64,000 nucleotides of DNA from Lunularia cruciata (lineage: Eukaryota > Streptophyta > Marchantiopsida > Lunulariales > Lunulariaceae), in NCBI GenBank assembly GCA_948567375.1, contig OX419755.1:67646944-67710943 (forward strand), in the 5' to 3' direction. Shown here one piece after another: positions 52,964-64,000 of this stretch. The notes under the pieces are model-generated. The model had not been told where the DNA came from. It made no database searches and saw nothing but the letters and a program-made list of their open reading frames with translations. The position numbers were made by a program, and so were the translations under genes. Numbering within the stretch: position 1 is the first letter of the stretch; each line of letters begins with the position of its first letter.

Positions 52964-55900
52964 TCATTGGGACACGCACGAGCTTTCCACTCCAAATTTT
53001 GATAACAATTGGACTAATTTATCTCGAGATAAAGGCTGCACGCATAAACAACAAAGGCCTGTTAGCACTCCTGCACTCTTGAACGATTCGTTCACTAAAC
53101 CCGCAGTCCAGCAATTTCAAACGAGAACCAAAGGAAGTAAGATGCAAAGATGAAGAAGTTAACGACCTAAAAGGAACTAATAAATATCTCAACTGTATTA
53201 CCTTGGTTTGAAAATCATCTACCCCAGCTTCAAAGAAGAGTGCTTTGTCCGAGGGCATGGCATTTCCTGTGAGAGCAATGATGGGGGTCTTTACACCCAT
53301 GTTCCGAATCTGTCTGGTCGCTTCATGGCCATCCATCACCGGCATTTCTTTGTCCATCAAAATTAGATCGTATGTTCTCCCTTCCTTGTAGTAGTCCACT
53401 GCAATTTTACCGTTCTCGGCTTCGTCACACTGCAGATTTAGGTTCTGGAGTACCTTCCGCAATATTATCTGACGTGGAAGTAAGTATCTATATTAGCATG
53501 ACTATGAATGCCAATAATCATAACTAAAAAGCCACAACTAGTGCTACGAATTTAACAGCAGGTACCGTACATGTCGCTAAGTACGGAGGGAAAAGCAAGA
53601 GAGATGAAGCTGGAAAAAATCCCCTGAAATTGTTCCAGGAAAGATAGTAGAACTTACTCTGTTGATTTGAGTGTCTTCGACGAGGAGCACACGCCGCCTC
53701 TGAATCGTAGAATCATCAGGCTCGGGGACACCTGTAGTCTTCGTAGAACGATTTCTGATAAACTTCTCCTTGGTGGACACAGAAGACCTTGTGCTATTGC
53801 TCGCGCTCTGCTCTGGAAATCTCCCTACATACGTTGAGGGCTGAATTGTAGCACCTGGCTCTTGTTCGAGTGTTGAGCATACTCCACTAGACGCAGGAAA
53901 CTCCTGAATGACACTGGCCTCTCTTCTCACGAGTGGAAAGGGAAGGGTAAAATGGAAGGTGCTCCCCTTCCCTTCTTCGGATTGCACACCGATATGTCCA
54001 CCGACTTGCTCCACAAAACGACGAGCCATACTGAGGCCAAGTCCGGATATTCCAGCCTTTTGAACCCATCCCGAGGTGACAAACGAGTAAGGTTCAAATA
54101 GCTTCATCTGATCTTGTACGGATATACCTGCAGGGCGGAGCGTATTTTGGATTAGTTCAGCTCATGATGATCGGAGGTAAAGGACGAATTAAAAAAACCC
54201 TGGACTATCGAAGCATAAGATCTCGGTAGTTCCAAATAAGAAGAAACTTACCGATTCCTGTATCTTTCACAGATATCCTCAATTTTGCCACTTTCTCCTC
54301 GAGATCCTTCTTGGGATATGCTCGTGGCTTTCGATGTTTCCGAAAGAGCTCAGCGCCCCCTGAAGATGGCTTGAAAGATTTACTGGTCGAAATGGACGAA
54401 CCACGACCTCTCCGCACACCAGGTGCTGAGGAAGACGAGGAGGAAGTCTCCACGTCTTTTGCGTCGAAAACATCTTCGCACTCTATTTCCAGCTCCAAGT
54501 TTCCTCCGGGATCACTAAATTTAATCGCATTGCTAAGAAAATTACCTAATGTAAGGGAGAGTGGCAAGAATGAGTCAGGCGGTGAGTGCAAAATTTTCCA
54601 AAGAAAATCATCATTCAGATAAAATGTTTTGAAAAGAATAGGCGCAGAAAGAAACCTAGAACTTTACTTAAAGGCTAAACAGGCTGATCAGTCTCCATGC
54701 GTCTGGAAAAAGTAGACTTCGATGCATTATCGTATCAACGAGACGCCAACTTTTGACAATCAGGTCTATTAGATGCCGTACCTAGGGTCTGCACGATGCG
54801 TTGCTTGTCTCCAATCACATTGTACTGTGACAGCAACTCGTTCGCCCTGGGGTCCACGTTCATTTTGAACGTAATCTGATTTTGATCGATCAAATCTTTC
54901 AACCCCCAAGATAAAAAGTTCACAACCCCAAGAAGACTGAACTCGTCCTTCTTCAATTCCATTTGACCAACCTCCCATTGTCCTGTTGCGAAGGAAATGC
55001 AATTCAGTATAACTGACAAATTATACAAAAAGAACTTCACCGCATCATACTATTTGTTCATAGAGGAGGTCAAAACTACTGACCCATATCAGTCACGTCG
55101 TCGAGGACACTTGTCATAGTCTCCGCACAATCAAGCATCATTTGCACAAGATCCATCTTCTCCCCTGCTTCCCCAAGTACGCCTTCTCCCCCGCCGGTGG
55201 CTCGCATGTGCCCAAGACCCAGTACGATTGCATTGAACGGCACTATACATCAGGAAAAGAGGGTTCATGATCAGACCAAGTGATCAGCAGCAAAAACTCA
55301 GTGCCCCATTCCACAAAATTTGTCTGCCAAGTGAAATGAAAGCGACTTTCCGTAACCATGAAAAAGAATGGCCTCGCGTGTATCATCGGCATCTACTGAG
55401 AAAGAACCATCCAAGACCTATGACCACCCAAGTCACTGTCAGAGAAGCGATGGGGCTAATGTCAGCATGATTCCTTGTCTAACCTCGAATGTTGTGGAAA
55501 ACATAAGCCATAAATTGCTGTTTAGCAAGTTGAGCTCTCTCGGCCCTCTCGTCCGCCTCAATTACTCGACAGCGACTGCGATCCCCATCGACGCATTGAG
55601 AGCACAGTTCCTTCCTGTGCTTCCAAAACTTTAATTGAACCTCAGCCAAGCGCGATCCCATTACGATAATAAGTACGGTTCCAATCACCCACGTGAGCGG
55701 ATGTGACCTATTGGGAATTTGGCACTGACTAGGTCCCCCGCTTGCTCTCGTCAGGGTGTTGCTGCGGTAGTAGAGATTCTTAAGACCGACTATCGGTGGC
55801 ACCGTGATTAAGAGAAACCGCATGAACAAGTAGAGAGCCACTAAACCGACCACCGCCATTACACAAGCTTTTGCAACTTGCCTCCTGAAGGCAGACCTCA

Positions 55901-56486
55901 AGTTCCTCTCAGTATCGACTTCTATGGTGTCATGCAGGCAGACATCTTTCTCTTTGACGAGAAGAGAGTTTCCTAGCTCGGACGTGCTCTGGAAAAATGA
56001 GATGGAAGAAGAAGACCTCCATTTCGCCACTGCTGGCAGACTTCTAGTTCGTCTCTCATAGAGTGCCTGATTCCGTATGGTATAATTATCCTTAGAGGCC
56101 AAACCGTCCTTACCACCAAAAGCCCTCGAGACATCCTGTGAAACGTCTTCCATTAATCTCCACTCATTCTCATGACCAAATTCTCTGTTGGATGTTGGAT
56201 TCTTTAGTGCATCCTTAGAGCCAATAAGACCCTTGCTGTGTAACCTATCTAATTCGATGTCGTCTCCGTATCGGTTCCCTAATCGTCCTAAAGCTGGACC
56301 ATCTGGACTACTTGCCGATTCCCTTGATCCCACCGACAAGTATCTCTCCAGCCTGCGGCTCCCTGACGGTGTCTCTGCATGCGCATTTCCCTCCGCCTCA
56401 TCCCTAACTCGAGCTTCCATACATAGTGAGATAGTCGAATGGCGAGCACTCGATACCACGTCTTGCCTGCAGAAACTTACTCTCAT
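52964..56486 (-). CDS. Transmembrane hybrid histidine kinase (HisKA-HATPase-receiver), 7 exons, 821 aa
   Basis: Exons (minus): 56486-55484, 55242-55084, 54982-54782, 54545-54252, 54127-53658, 53468-53202, 53035-52964; all six introns are GT-AG, 101-241 nt, and the total is exactly 822 codons ending TGA. An in-frame TGA at 56513 precedes ATG 56486. Residues 1-205 form a polar cytosolic arm; membrane helices lie at about 207-229 and 264-284 with a 35-residue loop. The phosphoacceptor His is H331 in FMAYVFHNIRVPFNA. HATPase: N box NFLSNAIKFS (456-465), G1 DTGIG (549-553), F box KLFEPYSF, G2 GISGLGLSMAR. A 60-residue Ser/Lys insertion lies between N and G1 boxes. Receiver: E703/D704, phosphoacceptor D748 in LILMDKEMP, T776, K798. 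It would autophosphorylate and pass phosphate to its own receiver in a two-component relay. No CHASE, GAF or PAS sensor is visible. The H box is not of the cytokinin- or ethylene-receptor type. Oddity: Asn follows the His where an acidic residue is usual. Confidence 0.92.
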
Positions 56487-56595
56487 GGTGATTCGTCTCG
56501 GCTTCCGCTCTCAACATGAACCTCGGTGACCAGGACAAAGTCCTGAAAACTAACCTAAAACTATCTACACTCAGTATCTGCAAATGCAAATGCAA
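56404..56595 (-). other. Upstream ORF overlapping the kinase start
   Basis: 63 codons in another frame, starting 109 nt upstream of the kinase ATG and ending 83 nt inside the coding sequence. If present in the transcript it would reduce initiation at the main start. Seen directly; regulatory effect is inference. Confidence 0.35.
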
Positions 56596-56775
56596 TTGCG
56601 ATCCCTCGTTTAATACTCAGGACACGAAAAGTGCTGACTAAGATCAACTCGCCTTGCCCGGAAGTAGAGAGATAGCCTTTAACGAGAGAAGTGGTGGGGT
56701 GGTGATGTGAGAAGAATGTACAAGGGTGAGAGGGAAGACAGTCTAATACCTCAAGGCATGATGCCGCAGCATAAG

Positions 56776-56784
56776 TATATAAGA
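56776..56784 (-). promoter_or_regulatory. Candidate TATA box of the kinase gene
   Basis: TATATA core in GTATATAAG (plus orientation), about 290 bp upstream of the ATG. Between it and the ATG the sense strand is CT-rich, typical of a plant leader. No other support. Confidence 0.35.
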
Positions 56785-56799
56785 AGAGACCGCTAACGG

Positions 56800-58755
56800 C
56801 TGTGTCACACAGAGCTCGAGAAGGGAACCAATAAGATAAGAGCTAATGGTCTGCTATGTCTGTTGATGAGAAAGAAAGAAGAGAATCGCATCAATTCACG
56901 CCATTGTGCTGCGCACGAGAATAATTTGCAATATTGTACTGAAAGAAATCTGATCCTGTGAGACCCACAGAAGGAAAACTGAAGAATATCTAATCAAGCG
57001 AGGAAGATATGAATCCAGAAAGGAGCAGGACGAAGGGGAGGCAAGGCATGCGCACGGAGAAGGCAGATGGTCTTCTGTAGGATCAGCAGTCAGCAGAGTA
57101 GTAGGAGGCAGCGGAGTAAGAAACAGAAAAGGAAAGCATAAAAGGAGAAATAATCGTTCAAACAGGGAAAGATCGAACGGAATTAGCCGGGGAAGCAGCG
57201 GTCACCGCTAAAACATACTCCTCTCTCGAAATCTGCCAGCTCAATAGCAAAATGCACTAGATAGATTGGATCCACATGGCTAGGCTGCACTAGCCCTGCT
57301 CGGTCCTTCCAGCGTACTCCTACACGGATCCAGAAGGACGGAGTACACGCCGTTATAGATTCTTCTACAGTTTACTACAGTAGATCGCAATGCAGTCCTT
57401 TCCTACCCGGCCAGTTCTGGCGCGGGTGCTGTAGATCGGAACGCATTCCTTTCCCTTCCTATTCCAGTTCCTTCGTGTTTTCTATTCCCCCTATTCCAGT
57501 TCGGGCGTGCTGCTGCTGTTGTTGTTGTTTGTTGTTGTTATCCATCCAACTTCGGGATCCCGGGGGTAGGACATTGTCCAGACCCTGTCGGCCCTCGGGC
57601 TTACCATCCTCCCGACATTGCTACCGGCCGGTACAACGGGAGGGAGAGTACCGGCAAGCACGTCCCTAACCTGCTGTTTTTCCTGATAATTTGTCGTATG
57701 GAGCTTAGGTCGTATTCTAGCAGTGGTAGGGTTAAAGCTTTAAAAGCTGGAGGTAGGGTTAAAGCTTATTGACGATCGTATGAGCAGAACCACGACCAAA
57801 CTGCGTTAGCATTTCATATTCAAACGTGCCCATGGAAGCATGCTGAACTCTGACACGTATAGAGCCGGGTGACGACACTAGACCAGGGTTTCAGAGCAAC
57901 ACGGAGCAAGCCTTAGATGACCGGTCAGTCAGTCACGCCTAGGCAAGGACCTGTGAACAATTCGCCGTCCTAGGTACGGATGTACCTAGGCTGGCAATAT
58001 TTGATCCACTTCGTTGCTTTCGTACCAGGTGGACGGCCAGTTCGAGTGGCGTCAACAGTCTCCATAGAGAACTGCTAAAGATCGCAAATCTTTTACATAA
58101 AAGCTGCAGCTTCTTCTACAATATATGTTGTATCACAGCCTGTTATGTCTCTACTCCTGCCACGTGGCGCTCGCATTTCAATCTTCCATCGACGGACCCA
58201 ACTTTCCCGTTCGAAACCTACCTCCGAAACTCCGCACTAAGAGTTCAAAATTCATCAACTGTGTTTCCTTGTGCTACGCCACATCAATGACAGTAGGGCC
58301 CATTTCTCCGTCTCATTAACGGGGTTGGCACTCACACCATCTGTCTGACAAACAAAATCACGTTCCGTCCCGGTTGACACCCGACTGTAGAGTTCAGTCT
58401 TCCTTCGCAGCTGTTCCTCTGAAAGGGCAGAAGAAAAGCTGCGACTGGATTGGAAGGTGTAAAACTTCAGTGTTAAACGTGTCAAAATAAAGAAAAATCC
58501 CTAATTGCCACTGCCAGCAGTCACAGGAGTATTTGGTTTGGTTCGTAGTCAACTCCGAACCTACTATTTTCTTTATAACGTGGACGGACGAACTCTTCCG
58601 GTAAGTGGAAGGAACCGAATTCCGCCAGAATTTCTGTTGGCGCTACTGCAGGCCCAGTCTTATCTCCCTTGAATTGCGTCAGAATGGCCTCTCCTCTTTG
58701 TTCCAGGTCACGGAAGTAACATTAGGATTGCTGAGATCACCGCTTTGTCCTGTCT
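56800..58755. other. Upstream intergenic region of the kinase gene
   Basis: About 2 kb. A CTG/TTG microsatellite lies at 57509-57540. Frames at 57475-57669 and 58125-58319 are short and unrecognised. Confidence 0.45.
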
Positions 58756-59163
58756 TTGCGTCATGAACTCACCCGATTTGTCGAAATGAGACTTCACCTG
58801 AGTGACAGTGTAGGGTCATTCCGTCCCAACAAGGGAGTACCGTACATCCTGCTGAGACCTTTCTGCGCTGGGGCATCCTTTCCCGTCACTGCACAATCCT
58901 GGGCTGCGGCGGTCACGATCCTGGTCCTCATCCTCGTGTCACCCTTTCTTTCGATTCCAGAATATCTTGCTGCCAGACGCCGTCCTCTCACCGTCAATTT
59001 CGTCTGCTCAAGTAGCCTCTGCCCGTTGAATTTTCAACTGCTCAAACTTCTCCTGTTCCTCCTTCCGTGCCCCTTTTGGATGGATGACAGTCGCACTTCC
59101 GTCAAACGAAAAGAATTTTCAACTGCTCAAACTTCTCCTGTTCCTCCTTCCGTGCCCTTTTGA
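58756..59163 (+). other. Unrecognised 135-codon frame with a hydrophobic segment
   Basis: Contains one hydrophobic stretch (SWAAAVTILVLILVSPFLSI) and a low-complexity end caused by the DNA tandem repeat at 59028-59197. No homology recognised, no codon-bias argument. Possibly chance. Confidence 0.2.
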
Positions 59164-59197
59164 ACGAATGACAGTCGCACTTCCGTCAAACGAAAAG
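59028..59197. repeat. 85-bp tandem duplication
   Basis: Two near-identical units beginning GAATTTTCAACTGCTCAAAC at 59028 and 59113, each ending TCAAACGAAAAG. Confidence 0.9.
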
Positions 59198-62100
59198 ACC
59201 GCCGCACTACTCTTTCGTTGCGAGGAAGGAGAGTCCTGTTCACTGACGAGAGGACTGGCACGAACTCGAATCAAGACATGACAATTTAACACTGTTCAGA
59301 ATCAGAATGACATCCCCTCGCGTTGACGGCGACACTCTCCTCGAAGACCGGGGAGAAATAACTGGACTTTCGGATATGTCCTCCATGAGGTCTAAACCTC
59401 CAAGCTAGACACTATTGGGTATTTGTTTACTCTACAGATCCCAGAACGATCCGAGAGCGGACATCAAGCACGGATGTTTATTTATTGCTAGTTTTGTGAA
59501 ATATGTAACTTCTTACATGCGCATTCAATTACTTTTCCGATTGTAGAGTCTAGGCGAGCTGAAACATGTAATTTTGGCCTTACGCGTACGACGCCTAGTT
59601 ACATCGAAGGTTTGATGGTAAAGTCTAGTCTGGACGAGCTGAAATGCTGAAATGTCTTGCCTTACACGTATGATCTATGACCGTTACACGTACATCGAAT
59701 GATTGTGCTCGACGGTTTTACTCGAGTCTGAAAGAAAAAGTCAGTGGAAACTTTGATCTATCTATTCTTACAAGATAGTTTGCTGGCATCTTTTATGGAA
59801 AAAGATACTACACAAAGCGCGCTTGGAAGTATGGTTTTGCATCAAAAGTTTTGTCTTAAAATATAGCACTTTTAAAACTCTATTGTGAAAATCTATATTT
59901 TTTGTTATTATATTGATAATTACTGAAGACAAGAACTATTTGCGAATGGACGTTTAACGTGCACCGATGTATTTCGGGGGACATGGATCTAACGTGTCGC
60001 AGAGAAAAAATATCTCTTGCAATATCCTGCTACCGCTTCGGCCAAACAGGATTCACCAGGTGTCGAGCTTTTTGTGTGACGGCCCTGATATTCACAAAAC
60101 CCCCAAGAACGACACACTGCATTCAAAAGGTCGCCGAGCCACTTTTATCCTTTCGACTCACTCAAAGAAGGACGACCGCGCAGAAAAAAAGAAGGGAACC
60201 AGTTCCTACCCCTTGTCCACCGGGAGACGGCGTACACCACGGCACCCGGGTATACCGCATACGGTAGTAAGAGAGCAGAGAGGTGTTACATATTTACTAC
60301 ACTTTGGATGCGCATTCTTGATGGAAATAGCTTTTTGTATATTGAGAGTATTATTATGATAACAATGAATTGTTAATTAACCTCACCAGAAAGCTAAACA
60401 TGATAAATGAGACTTGATGAACGCATTACGAGAAGTGAGTAAGCGGTAAGGATTTCAAGGTATGTGATCGCCGCCGGAATTTGGAGAAAAAGATTTATGT
60501 TGTCTACCTTATATGAAAATGAAAGATATAATTTGCATGTGTTTGCATAGAAACTAGATATGCCTCCAAAAAGACAAAGTATTAAACACATGTTTTAAAC
60601 ATGCCGTAATACTTGAAACGTGCTGGAACTATTGGCCATGGAAACGGTTAACATGAACAGCCACGGCAAGCGAAACCCCTTTGGTGCGGAGCTCGGGAAG
60701 GTTCGTCCTATTCCGGCAATGAGACAAAAGTCTTATAACATAACCATCCCAAGTACACTCCTCCCGCATCCACCCGGAAGGTCCCCACTCGCCGTGAATT
60801 ACCTATCCCTCCTCGCAATGTGCGGGTGAAGCATTTCTATCTATTCCGGCTACCGGGCTCCTCTTTTGCCCCGCCGTACGGATTTTCTTGTACCTTTTTG
60901 ACAAGAGCTATATCAGGGAACATATCTACTGCAAACTCGACTATGTTTTAATTAAATAAGCCCAATGTAATCTCATTGATTATATCTATCTATGGTCGCC
61001 TTTCCCTTTTACCAACAAGATTAGGTGGAGTATAGGAACAAATTGGAGGGAATTTAGGGAGCACAGAAGGCCCAGGAGAAATAATTAAACGATCCCAGTT
61101 TCTAGAACAGCAACCCTTGAGAATTTATAGGGTCTGAAAAACCATATTCAAGTACTAGACTCAACCATGCGATTACCTATTATGGTTGAAGAGTTGTGCC
61201 TAGAGTTGAGGACAAGGGAAACATAACGATAAAAGCAGTTCACTCTTGTAGAGCAAAAGTACACGAGATGTTATGAATTTTAAGTTAACTGAAGTTTAGA
61301 AAACCACGCCATGTTCTCTAGATCTCCATATTTGCTAAACCTCCGAATGACTCAATTATATTCCGACATGTTGTTTTAGCTTCATAAACATAGATGACAA
61401 CTTTTGGGATCAATCACTGGTGGCAGGTTGAGGTGTCTAGTTGCCAGAAAGAAAAACGTAGTCCAGTCCGTTATGAAAGTTAATTCTCAAGCATACTTTT
61501 CTTGTCTGTAATGTGTCCAAAGCACGAGATCACATGGTTCAAGTCTTTCAACTCATATCTCAAATTACTCTCATCACGTTCTTGTAAATGTCTTTGTAAA
61601 TTATTTTCATTTTTATGGAACTAGACGATATGACATGACTTTCTGTGGTATTACAGGTTATTGTTTTGGATCTTAACCTTACTTTGACAATAGTATGAAA
61701 TAGTGATTATACATTTCTTACGAGCTAAGTAAAAATTACGGATGATTCTCCAATAAAAAAGGTAATTTCAAATGATCCTTCCAAGATAAAATATTACCCA
61801 ATTTATGATAACTAGAAACCTCATTTTGTATAAGCTTTTGTAAATGAATGTTGCCGTGAACGAAATACTTGAAGTTGCAAATATTACTGTAAAGATACGG
61901 TCGTACTATCTATTTGCTATGTGAAAAATAGGATTCAGAACCAATAGATTTTAGTTTCAGTTGGTCCCTTTAATTCCAGAATTCTTAATTTGGGCATAAG
62001 TCATGAAGCAATATATTAGAACGAATACTGAGCATTTGGATGTCGTTTTCCCATCAGATTATTGAGTGTATCTTTACCTGGGATACCTACTTGATAAAAT

Positions 62101-62836
62101 CCAAATGAAGTGGTAAACGCAACATGGAGTTTGAACGATATTTCTTTCACGAATGCTGTTGCAGATTTGAAGAATGAATGCATTCCATCGATTCCATGTA
62201 TTCAGAACGGCATGCAAACAAACTTCTTCAAGAATGGTTCGGTATTAAGGATTTGATTGTGTAATGCTAGCTATTTACCTTCGCGTGTCATTATCCTTTT
62301 GTGGTGGTTAGGAATAAAATCCCCTCACAGAACGGATTGTAAAATTGTTAGCAAGTCACATCAATAATGACAAAATAGTACACATTCGTTTGCGATCGGA
62401 AGAGATCTTGTATGTTCAAAATGGACTTTATTCTCGAGCACATGAACGACATCTATACTTTGTATGTGTAAGTTTAAAAAAGTACTTACGAGATGCATTC
62501 AACTAGTAAATCCGATCAAATCGCAACTTGATTCGGAATAACTGTTTCTTAGCACCATTTCACCTCTTTTGTCTCATCCTATGGACGGCTAGATGGGCTT
62601 CCCATCCTTCGTGTTTTCTACGCGGTCGCCTTTTTCCTCCTAGTTACACTCCTAATTGGGTTGTAGACAATGGATTTAATAACTCGATAACCGCATCCAT
62701 AAGCATATATGTGCAGTAGTGTCCGTGCTAATAGAATACAGTGTGGAGGTTTGGTCGAAGTTGGTTCCTAAATTCAGTTTAGTAACAAGCTTAAGGCCCT
62801 GAAATAAGCTTAAAGCATGTCTCTCCGTTTAGAATG
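59198..62836. other. Intergenic region, no gene seen
   Basis: About 3.6 kb with only short frames. 60170-60900 is more GC-rich than its surroundings. 62556-62625 resembles 44889-44958. Nothing else recognised. Confidence 0.45.
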
Positions 62837-63688
62837 TTACGTTTCTCTCTCCTTGTCCTCTTCCGCACGGAGAATTGGGTTGATTGCATTCTGGTATTCA
62901 TGAGAGGTCGATCTGAGGAATGATTCATGCTCACCGAGTTTGGCCTTGTGAAGTTCGGAAGTCAACAGAATTATCAGATTTCGGGAAGACGCATCGGTCT
63001 TTATGTCTGTTTTGTAGTGGTCGACTGAGCAATTCCATTTTTTCCCAGTCGGCAGCGTCTGTCTGTGCATAGACTCATCGATTGAGGAAGTTCATGAAGC
63101 ACGTACTCCAGGTAATTGAGGAAGTTTTGTCAACAGATAGTTACGAGTTACAGCAGAGTTAAGACGACTGGGGAACTGACTATCCAACTGAGATTCATGA
63201 AGCGGTGAAAGCACGCGGCTTTGACACCGCTTACAAGAATTATGTCATCGTTCTGAAGAAGGTCTAGATATAGTACTGTGTTTGGACTCGCATAAGCACT
63301 CGCGCGTTCTGAGAGTCGAGCCAAAAGATTTTCACATTCTGCTGTGTCTGGACTCACACGAGTGTTATTCCCCTTTCGGAATCGATCCAAAGGAGCTCGA
63401 AAATCAGTGACTTGAGGGATTCTGAATGGACATGACAGCTGATTGTGAAATACTCATCGTGAGCCGATCACTCCTTGGCCTGTAATCAACTGGCGTATTG
63501 GGCTTCTGTCTTGCACGTGTACACCCGATTCGTGTAAGAAGTAGGAAGAATCTCAATTGAAAGACTAATACTACGGTGCCAAGCAGCATTCTCGACCAAT
63601 CGTGAAACCTACAAGCATAGAGCCTGTGACGGAGCGGCAACTCACTGTTTTTTGGCAATTCCTACAACGCATGTGTGACGATTATTAC
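62837..63688. other. Short unrecognised frames near window end
   Basis: Minus frames 63070-62837, 63390-63148 and 63658-63404 are 77-84 codons each and share no domain I know. The stretch around 63265-63400 holds two diverged copies of a block with GTGT.TGGACTC. Could include exons of a gene that continues outside the window. Confidence 0.3.
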
Positions 63689-63810
63689 AAAAGATATCGT
63701 GAATTCCAAAGATATCGTGTATTCCTATTTCTTCCGAGCCTTTCAAGAATAGCCAGCTATCTCACAAACGAAAAAGTATCTGGCCTTATGGCGAAAAAGT
63801 ATCTGGCCTT
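63689..63810. repeat. Two short tandem duplications
   Basis: An 18-bp unit AAAGATATCGTG(A/T)ATTCC twice at 63689-63724, and a 23-bp unit CGAAAAAGTATCTGGCCTTA at 63769 and 63792. Confidence 0.8.
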
Positions 63811-64000
63811 CAAACACTGTCCATCACAGGGACGAGGTATCAAAAATGAGAGGGAAATAAGGTACTGTGGCAAGAATCAACGCAAATTCGAATGATGTGA
63901 ATGCCAGATATTTATCCTGACAGTAACACGAGTATCTATCTTTTCAACTTGAGAACACAGACCATTTGGTCGACCAGTGAGCAGGCATCTTACTTGTTTG

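Noticed and set aside
54205..54251. Extension of kinase exon 4 beyond the G1 box
   Set aside because: The frame continues only 14 residues to a stop, whereas the GT donor at 54251-54250 and CAG acceptor at 54128 join the G1 box to the F and G2 boxes in frame.
58756..59163. Membrane protein gene
   Set aside because: One hydrophobic stretch and a C terminus created by a recent DNA duplication are not enough, and no homologue or splice structure could be recognised.
1..64000. CRISPR arrays, rRNA genes, tRNA genes, bacterial operon features
   Set aside because: No regularly spaced direct repeats, no rRNA-like conserved blocks and no tRNA-like cloverleaf seen; tRNA similarity is limited to short primer binding sites. 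Genome is eukaryotic.

Overview
The window is nuclear DNA of a green plant. It has two halves. Positions 1 to about 44,700 are a cluster of nested LTR retrotransposons. Positions about 44,700 to 64,000 are mostly non-repetitive and carry one convincing host gene, a hybrid histidine kinase on the minus strand. Chromodomain Ty3/gypsy elements, primer sites resembling initiator tRNA-Met and tRNA-Asp, and a kinase with seven exons and short GT-AG introns point to a streptophyte, more likely a non-seed plant or charophyte alga than a flowering plant. I cannot name the species.

Repeat half. Two old, heavily mutated copies of one unusual Ty3/gypsy element lie in opposite orientation: DP1 (minus, about 99-24832) and DP2 (plus, about 26403-44277). 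Besides gag, protease, RT, RNase H and integrase, the family carries a C5-cytosine DNA methyltransferase domain between protease and RT, and a PHD finger at the end of the polyprotein after integrase. This is the most interesting system here. Later elements landed inside them. CHR1 (minus chromovirus, 2446-11805, TSD ACCAA), the long-LTR element B (13245-17735, TSD AAAGG), a long solo LTR C (18985-20867) and a CHR2-family solo LTR (23079-23816) interrupt DP1. CHR2 (plus chromovirus, 31778-38680, TSD TATGA) interrupts DP2. CHR1 is itself interrupted in its chromodomain by the 3.8-kb ORF-bearing solo LTR A1 (3080-6857, TSD ACTCC). CHR2 is interrupted in RNase H by a solo LTR of the DP family (35818-36385). 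For several insertions the uninterrupted site can be read in the other DP copy, so order and boundaries are well supported.

Decay. All element ORFs are broken. Many in-frame stops sit at glutamine or arginine positions (CAG/CAA/CGA changed by C-to-T), as expected from deamination of methylated cytosine. No element here can encode a complete set of proteins.

Host half. The histidine kinase (52964-56486, minus) reads through seven exons into an 821-residue protein with two membrane segments, a HisKA/HATPase catalytic core and a receiver domain. Around it are AT-rich intergenic DNA, small tandem duplications, a perfect 17-bp palindrome and an ancient DP-family LTR. No tRNA, rRNA or CRISPR array was recognised.
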